Shown here piece by piece: positions 60,367 to 64,000 of a DNA stretch of 64,000 nucleotides. The position numbers and the translations under genes are program-made. The notes under the pieces are model-generated. The model was given only the letters and a program-made list of their open reading frames with translations, was not told the DNA's origin and did no database searches. The DNA is taken from NCBI RefSeq assembly GCF_004514475.2, contig NZ_MYFO02000001.1:434001-498000 (forward strand), given 5' to 3'. Each line of letters begins with the position of its first letter. The first letter of the stretch is position 1. Source of the DNA: Paenibacillus athensensis. GTDB taxonomy: Bacteria > Bacillota > Bacilli > Paenibacillales > NBRC-103111.

Positions 60367-62499
60367 TTGTATATTTCCCGTATCGATATTCGAAATTTTA
60401 GAAACTTTCAAAATGCATCCTTTCATTTTACCGATGGTGTAAATACACTCATTGGTGAAAATGGTTCGGGTAAAACTAACGTATTTTTTGCAATGAGATT
60501 ACTTTTAGATGACGAACTTCCAAGATCGATAAAGTTTACTGAAAGTGATTTTAATCGAGCGATCCCCCACAGTTGGAAAGGTCATTGGATTATTATTAAT
60601 ATGGAATTCGCCGAATTGGATGCAAGCGAAGGAGTTCAAAACCTTGCACACGGCATTCGACATATGGATGGCTCATCTAGAGGCACATATTCTATGTATT
60701 TCCGCCCTCAGAAAGCAATCAGGCAAAGGCTTTTTGAACTAACTAATAACGGCGGAGCTCGTGCCGAACTAAACGCGATATTATCAGGAATCTCGATTGA
60801 ACATTATGAAGTAGTAATTTCTTGTAGAAGTACGGCTAATTTTAGTGATGATGCCGTATATAAGCGTTTTGTAGGGGATTTTGATCGTATTATTTTTCCA
60901 GATCCAGCAATTGAAGCTCAAGATCTTCTTGGAGTTACTGCAAACAGATTTTCCTTATATAACGAAGTAAGCTGTACGTATATAAAAGCCTTACGAGATG
61001 CTGTATTTGAACTTCGTAATATTAAAAATAATCCATTGCTCAATTTATTGCGAGGGATGAGTGATGGTATTGAGGGAACGCATATACTGGACCAAGTAAC
61101 TGCACTTAATTCTACAATTAGTACTTTGGATGAAGTACAACAAATGAAGGACAGAATTAGAACTACACTACAGAATACGGTCGGCATTACCTACTCGCCA
61201 GTAATCGACATCAAATCGCAGCTGCCATCCGATCTAGAGAAACTGCTCCAATCTCTTACTTTATGGGTTGGTGATTCGGATGATGATGGTTACCAAGGTC
61301 AACTAAGTGAGTTAAGCTTAGGAGGCGCAAATCTAATTTATATTAGTCTCAAATTACTTGAATATGAATTAAAAATATCGACGAGCAAAGTAGCTCACTT
61401 TTTATTAATTGAAGAACCTGAAGCACATATCCATACCCATATTCAAAAAACTCTGTTTGAGAAATCAAGTTATCAAAATACACAAGTTATTATTTCCACC
61501 CATTCTACACATATTTCAGCAGCCAATAAAATACGATCGGTTAATATTTTGGCAAAACGAAAACACGAAGCAGCCGTTTTTCAGCCAAGTAACGGATTGG
61601 GTGAAGATGAATGCAAAAGAATTGAAAGATATCTAGATGCTGTTAGGTCAACGGTCCTTTTTGCAAAAAGTGTGATTCTTGTAGAGGGGGATGCAGAGCT
61701 GATCCTGATCCCTGCTATGTTTAAGGCTGTATTTGATATTAGTCTAGATGAAATTGGAATTAGCTTGGTTAGTGTGAGTAGCACTGTTTTTAAACATATT
61801 GCCAATTTGTATCATGAAGAAAGAATTCAAAGGCGATGCGCAATCATTACGGACCTTGACCAATCTGTAATATCATTACCGGATGATGCAACCATGGATT
61901 CCCTCGCCCAGAAGAAATGTCGTGCATCTCAAGAGTCAGGTGCACTAAGACAAACAGAGTTAATAGCTAAATTCCAAAATAATACGTGGGTAACACCATT
62001 TTTCGCAAACTATACTTTTGAAGTAGATTTTTTATTGAGTAGTAATTCATTTGAGATTAAAAACTGCCTTGAACATATCTATGAAAGGGAGGTCGATCGT
62101 ACAAGATCAAGCAAGCGTTTAGATGACTCGAATGTAAGTGTTTCCGGAGTCGAAATTCTGCGACTTGCTAAAAAGGAAGGAAAGGGCTGGTTTGCTCTAC
62201 TGGTTGCTGAAGAATTATTCTATCTAACCAATATTCCAGATTATATAATGGAAGCCGTTTCTTTTACTTGCACTCATTTGTCCGACCGCCATTTTGAAAA
62301 GATGGCTGATTTCAGAATTAAATCAGCAATAGAGGGGGATTTTGATTCGGAGTCGTTTCAAACTGTATTTGATATAAAGGAGTGTTTAAAGGAACAGAAC
62401 CTTGATTACTCCACATATATACGTGAATATATGAACGCTTATAAAGAGGAATTAAGAGATGATCAACTAACACTACTGCTAACTAAGATGGGGTTATAG
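60367..62499 (+). CDS. gajA: OLD-family ATP-dependent endonuclease (GajA-like)
   Basis: A 710-residue protein. The N-terminal ABC-type ATPase has RIDIRNFRNFQNASF and Walker A GENGSGKTN (about residue 32), with the second half SELSLGGANLIYI and LLIEEPEAHIH (about 350). The C-terminal TOPRIM domain shows VILVEGDAELILIPAMF (about 438) and CAIITDLDQS (about 494). OLD proteins next to UvrD-like helicases form the Gabija defence system. It is longer than the best studied GajA (under 600 residues). It starts at a TTG with GAGGTGG upstream. Confidence 0.8.
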   Translation: MYISRIDIRNFRNFQNASFHFTDGVNTLIGENGSGKTNVFFAMRLLLDDELPRSIKFTESDFNRAIPHSWKGHWIIINMEFAELDASEGVQNLAHGIRHMDGSSRGTYSMYFRPQKAIRQRLFELTNNGGARAELNAILSGISIEHYEVVISCRSTANFSDDAVYKRFVGDFDRIIFPDPAIEAQDLLGVTANRFSLYNEVSCTYIKALRDAVFELRNIKNNPLLNLLRGMSDGIEGTHILDQVTALNSTISTLDEVQQMKDRIRTTLQNTVGITYSPVIDIKSQLPSDLEKLLQSLTLWVGDSDDDGYQGQLSELSLGGANLIYISLKLLEYELKISTSKVAHFLLIEEPEAHIHTHIQKTLFEKSSYQNTQVIISTHSTHISAANKIRSVNILAKRKHEAAVFQPSNGLGEDECKRIERYLDAVRSTVLFAKSVILVEGDAELILIPAMFKAVFDISLDEIGISLVSVSSTVFKHIANLYHEERIQRRCAIITDLDQSVISLPDDATMDSLAQKKCRASQESGALRQTELIAKFQNNTWVTPFFANYTFEVDFLLSSNSFEIKNCLEHIYEREVDRTRSSKRLDDSNVSVSGVEILRLAKKEGKGWFALLVAEELFYLTNIPDYIMEAVSFTCTHLSDRHFEKMADFRIKSAIEGDFDSESFQTVFDIKECLKEQNLDYSTYIREYMNAYKEELRDDQLTLLLTKMGL

Positions 62500-62500
62500 T

Positions 62501-64000
62501 ATGCAGCTTAATTCTGAACAACAGAGAGTTATTGATTTGGATGGCAATATTTTAGTCACAGCGTGCCCAGGGAGTGGGAAGACAAGAACCCTGACTCAAA
62601 AAATCGCGTATGAGCTTGCAAGTATTGAACCAAAGAAATACTTAATTGCACTGACGTTTACAAATCGTGCTGCAGATGAAATACAAAAAAGAATTGACTT
62701 AATGAATATTGAAACAAATCAATTATGGACCGGTACAATACATGCTTTTGGTTTAGAATGGATCATTAAACCCTATGCAGGCTATCACGATAAAGTGAAA
62801 GATGGTTTTACCGTTATTGATGAACATCGGCAAGATACTCTTTTGACACAATTAAAGTCTGATTATGGATATAGGTATTTTGAAGAAGTTAATACAAAAT
62901 TTAATCGCAATGGTGACGTGGTTAATGCCTCTTCGAATAAAAGACAAATCATCGCTCGTTATCATTCTTACCTCGATCGTAACAAGCTCATTGATTTTGA
63001 TATGATTCTGTATATTGCATATCGAATTATTATTGAGCGGCCGGAAATTGCAACTACATTGTCAGCGCTATTCTCAAGGATATTTGTTGATGAGTATCAG
63101 GATACACAAGATTTACAGTACGGGATCCTTGGCCAGATCATTCGATTAGGCCAAGGACGGACGAAGGTACTGTTTGTAGGTGATCCCGATCAAGCAATAT
63201 TTGATACTCTAGGGGGTGTTGCTAAATCATTAGAAGAGATTTCTGAGGAAATCGGTGGTTATGCAATTACACACTGTAACTTGTCAGGAAATTATAGATC
63301 GTCTCAAAGAATTATTGATCTATATCGAAATTTTCAGCTTACTGACATTGAAATAACCGCATTGGGTGAAAGTGCCAACGATCATGGAGAAATTACTTTT
63401 AATTCAAGTATTGAAGTTGAATCAGTGACAGAAGAAATTGCGCAAATAATTGATCGAAATATTCAATCTGGAGTACCTATGCATGAAATATGCGTAATTG
63501 CTCCTCAATGGATGTTGTTAATCCCCATGGCGAGAAGATTAAAGGCAATCTTACCACATATTGATTTTGATGCACCAGGACTATCACCCCTACCTAGACG
63601 ACCCGAAAACTTTTGGTTTAAAGTTGCACGATTATTTTTGACTGAACCTCTGCCAAGTTTATATCTGAATCGTGTTCGCTGGGCAAATGAAGTAGTTCGA
63701 GAAATTAATCAATTTACCGGCAATCAACTTGACTTGCAATCAAGGGAACTTCTTAAAATCATAAACTCCATACACTCTGAGCAAGTAGATGGAGAACTGT
63801 TTTTAAGAGAGTCATTCAATGAATTTCTGAATAAAATAAATATCACAATAACGGAACATCCGAATCTAGAGCAACATCATGCGGCGTTCTTTAGTGGATT
63901 GAGACAGAGGATACAACGAGAACTTAACCAAGAAACCCAAGAAATAAAAAGTTTTAAAAATATGTTTAAGCAACACAAAGGGGTGGTTGTAAATACATGC
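62501..64000 (+). CDS. gajB: UvrD/Rep-type helicase (GajB-like), 3'-truncated by the window edge
   Basis: The frame opens at ATG 62501, two bases after the gajA stop, and stays open for 500 codons to the window end. SF1 helicase motifs are clear: ACPGSGKTRT (Walker A, about residue 22), GTIHAFG, VDEYQDTQDL (Walker B, about 195), VGDPDQAIF (about 226) and GNYRSSQRIID (about 260). At the edge, GVVVNTC is probably the beginning of motif V. It is the expected partner of GajA in Gabija, where it senses nucleotide depletion and DNA ends. Confidence 0.85.
   Translation, partial: MQLNSEQQRVIDLDGNILVTACPGSGKTRTLTQKIAYELASIEPKKYLIALTFTNRAADEIQKRIDLMNIETNQLWTGTIHAFGLEWIIKPYAGYHDKVKDGFTVIDEHRQDTLLTQLKSDYGYRYFEEVNTKFNRNGDVVNASSNKRQIIARYHSYLDRNKLIDFDMILYIAYRIIIERPEIATTLSALFSRIFVDEYQDTQDLQYGILGQIIRLGQGRTKVLFVGDPDQAIFDTLGGVAKSLEEISEEIGGYAITHCNLSGNYRSSQRIIDLYRNFQLTDIEITALGESANDHGEITFNSSIEVESVTEEIAQIIDRNIQSGVPMHEICVIAPQWMLLIPMARRLKAILPHIDFDAPGLSPLPRRPENFWFKVARLFLTEPLPSLYLNRVRWANEVVREINQFTGNQLDLQSRELLKIINSIHSEQVDGELFLRESFNEFLNKINITITEHPNLEQHHAAFFSGLRQRIQRELNQETQEIKSFKNMFKQHKGVVVNTC

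Noticed and set aside
37223-64000. CRISPR array accompanying the Tn7-like genes.
   Set aside because: No regularly spaced direct repeats or cas genes were found; the TniQ protein is of TnsD-like length.

Overview
The window looks like a chromosomal segment of a Paenibacillus-type member of the Bacillota. The signs are strong AGGAGG-like ribosome binding sites, sigma-A promoters, many Rho-independent terminators, a GC-rich core (about 1-37.2 kb), and families common in that group: Lsa-type ABC-F, fused MsrA/MsrB, DUF975, a YebC-type regulator and VanZ-like proteins. The organism is inferred from gene content and composition, not from a marker gene. From about 37.25 kb to the end the DNA is AT-rich, with different codon use, decayed genes and mobile-element genes: an acquired defence-type island.

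Region 1 (1-10.4 kb) is a co-directional, tightly packed biosynthetic operon: an alpha/beta hydrolase, an acyl carrier protein, an ATP-grasp ligase, a GT-B glycosyltransferase, a radical SAM/SPASM enzyme, a Gfo/Idh/MocA oxidoreductase, an ABC-2 exporter (one ATPase, two permeases), a second carrier protein and a BtrH-like acyltransferase. The logic resembles butirosin side-chain assembly (an amino acid loaded on a carrier protein by an ATP-grasp enzyme and passed on by a BtrH-type protein). The glycosyltransferase and exporter suggest a glycosylated, secreted product.

Region 2 (10.4-24 kb) holds mostly single genes: MsrAB, two MFS exporters (one TetL/TetK-like), a DUF2231 protein, an Lsa-type ABC-F protein behind a terminator/antiterminator leader, an ADP-ribosylglycohydrolase, a DUF975 protein, two AraC regulators, a DUF2277 protein, a second BtrH/C39-like protein, a PhyH-type dioxygenase and a polysaccharide deacetylase.

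Region 3 (24.1-28.3 kb) is the most attractive candidate for an undescribed system. A response regulator sits behind a leader peptide and terminator. It is followed by an apparent operon: a MauE-like membrane redox protein, a membrane-anchored thioredoxin-fold protein with CGTC, an ABC exporter, and a 32-residue peptide with six cysteines and a near-consensus ribosome binding site, closed by a terminator.

Region 4 (28.3-37.2 kb) carries a YebC-type regulator, a methyltransferase, a divergent transcarbamylase, an SRPBCC protein, a UvrA-like ATPase, DoxX and VanZ membrane proteins, and an ABC-class ATPase behind a leader peptide plus three hairpins. Two promoters (31.2 and 34.2 kb) share a paired GACACC-N4-GGTGTC operator. 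A third copy at 37.29 kb is orphaned exactly where the composition changes.

Region 5 (37.2-64 kb) is the island. It contains TcmP with its three-Cys partner, a membrane protein, a serine/threonine kinase, an XRE repressor facing a DGQHR/DndB-like gene across a 26-bp perfect palindrome, a Tn7-like transposition module (TnsA, TnsB, TnsC, TniQ) with a HEPN-motif protein, a SAVED-domain fragment and a membrane protein beyond it, an IS256-type relic, a three-gene McrBC-like module (coiled-coil protein, AAA+ ATPase, PD-(D/E)XK-type protein), and a Gabija-like OLD nuclease plus UvrD-type helicase cut by the window edge. I saw no CRISPR array, tRNA or rRNA.
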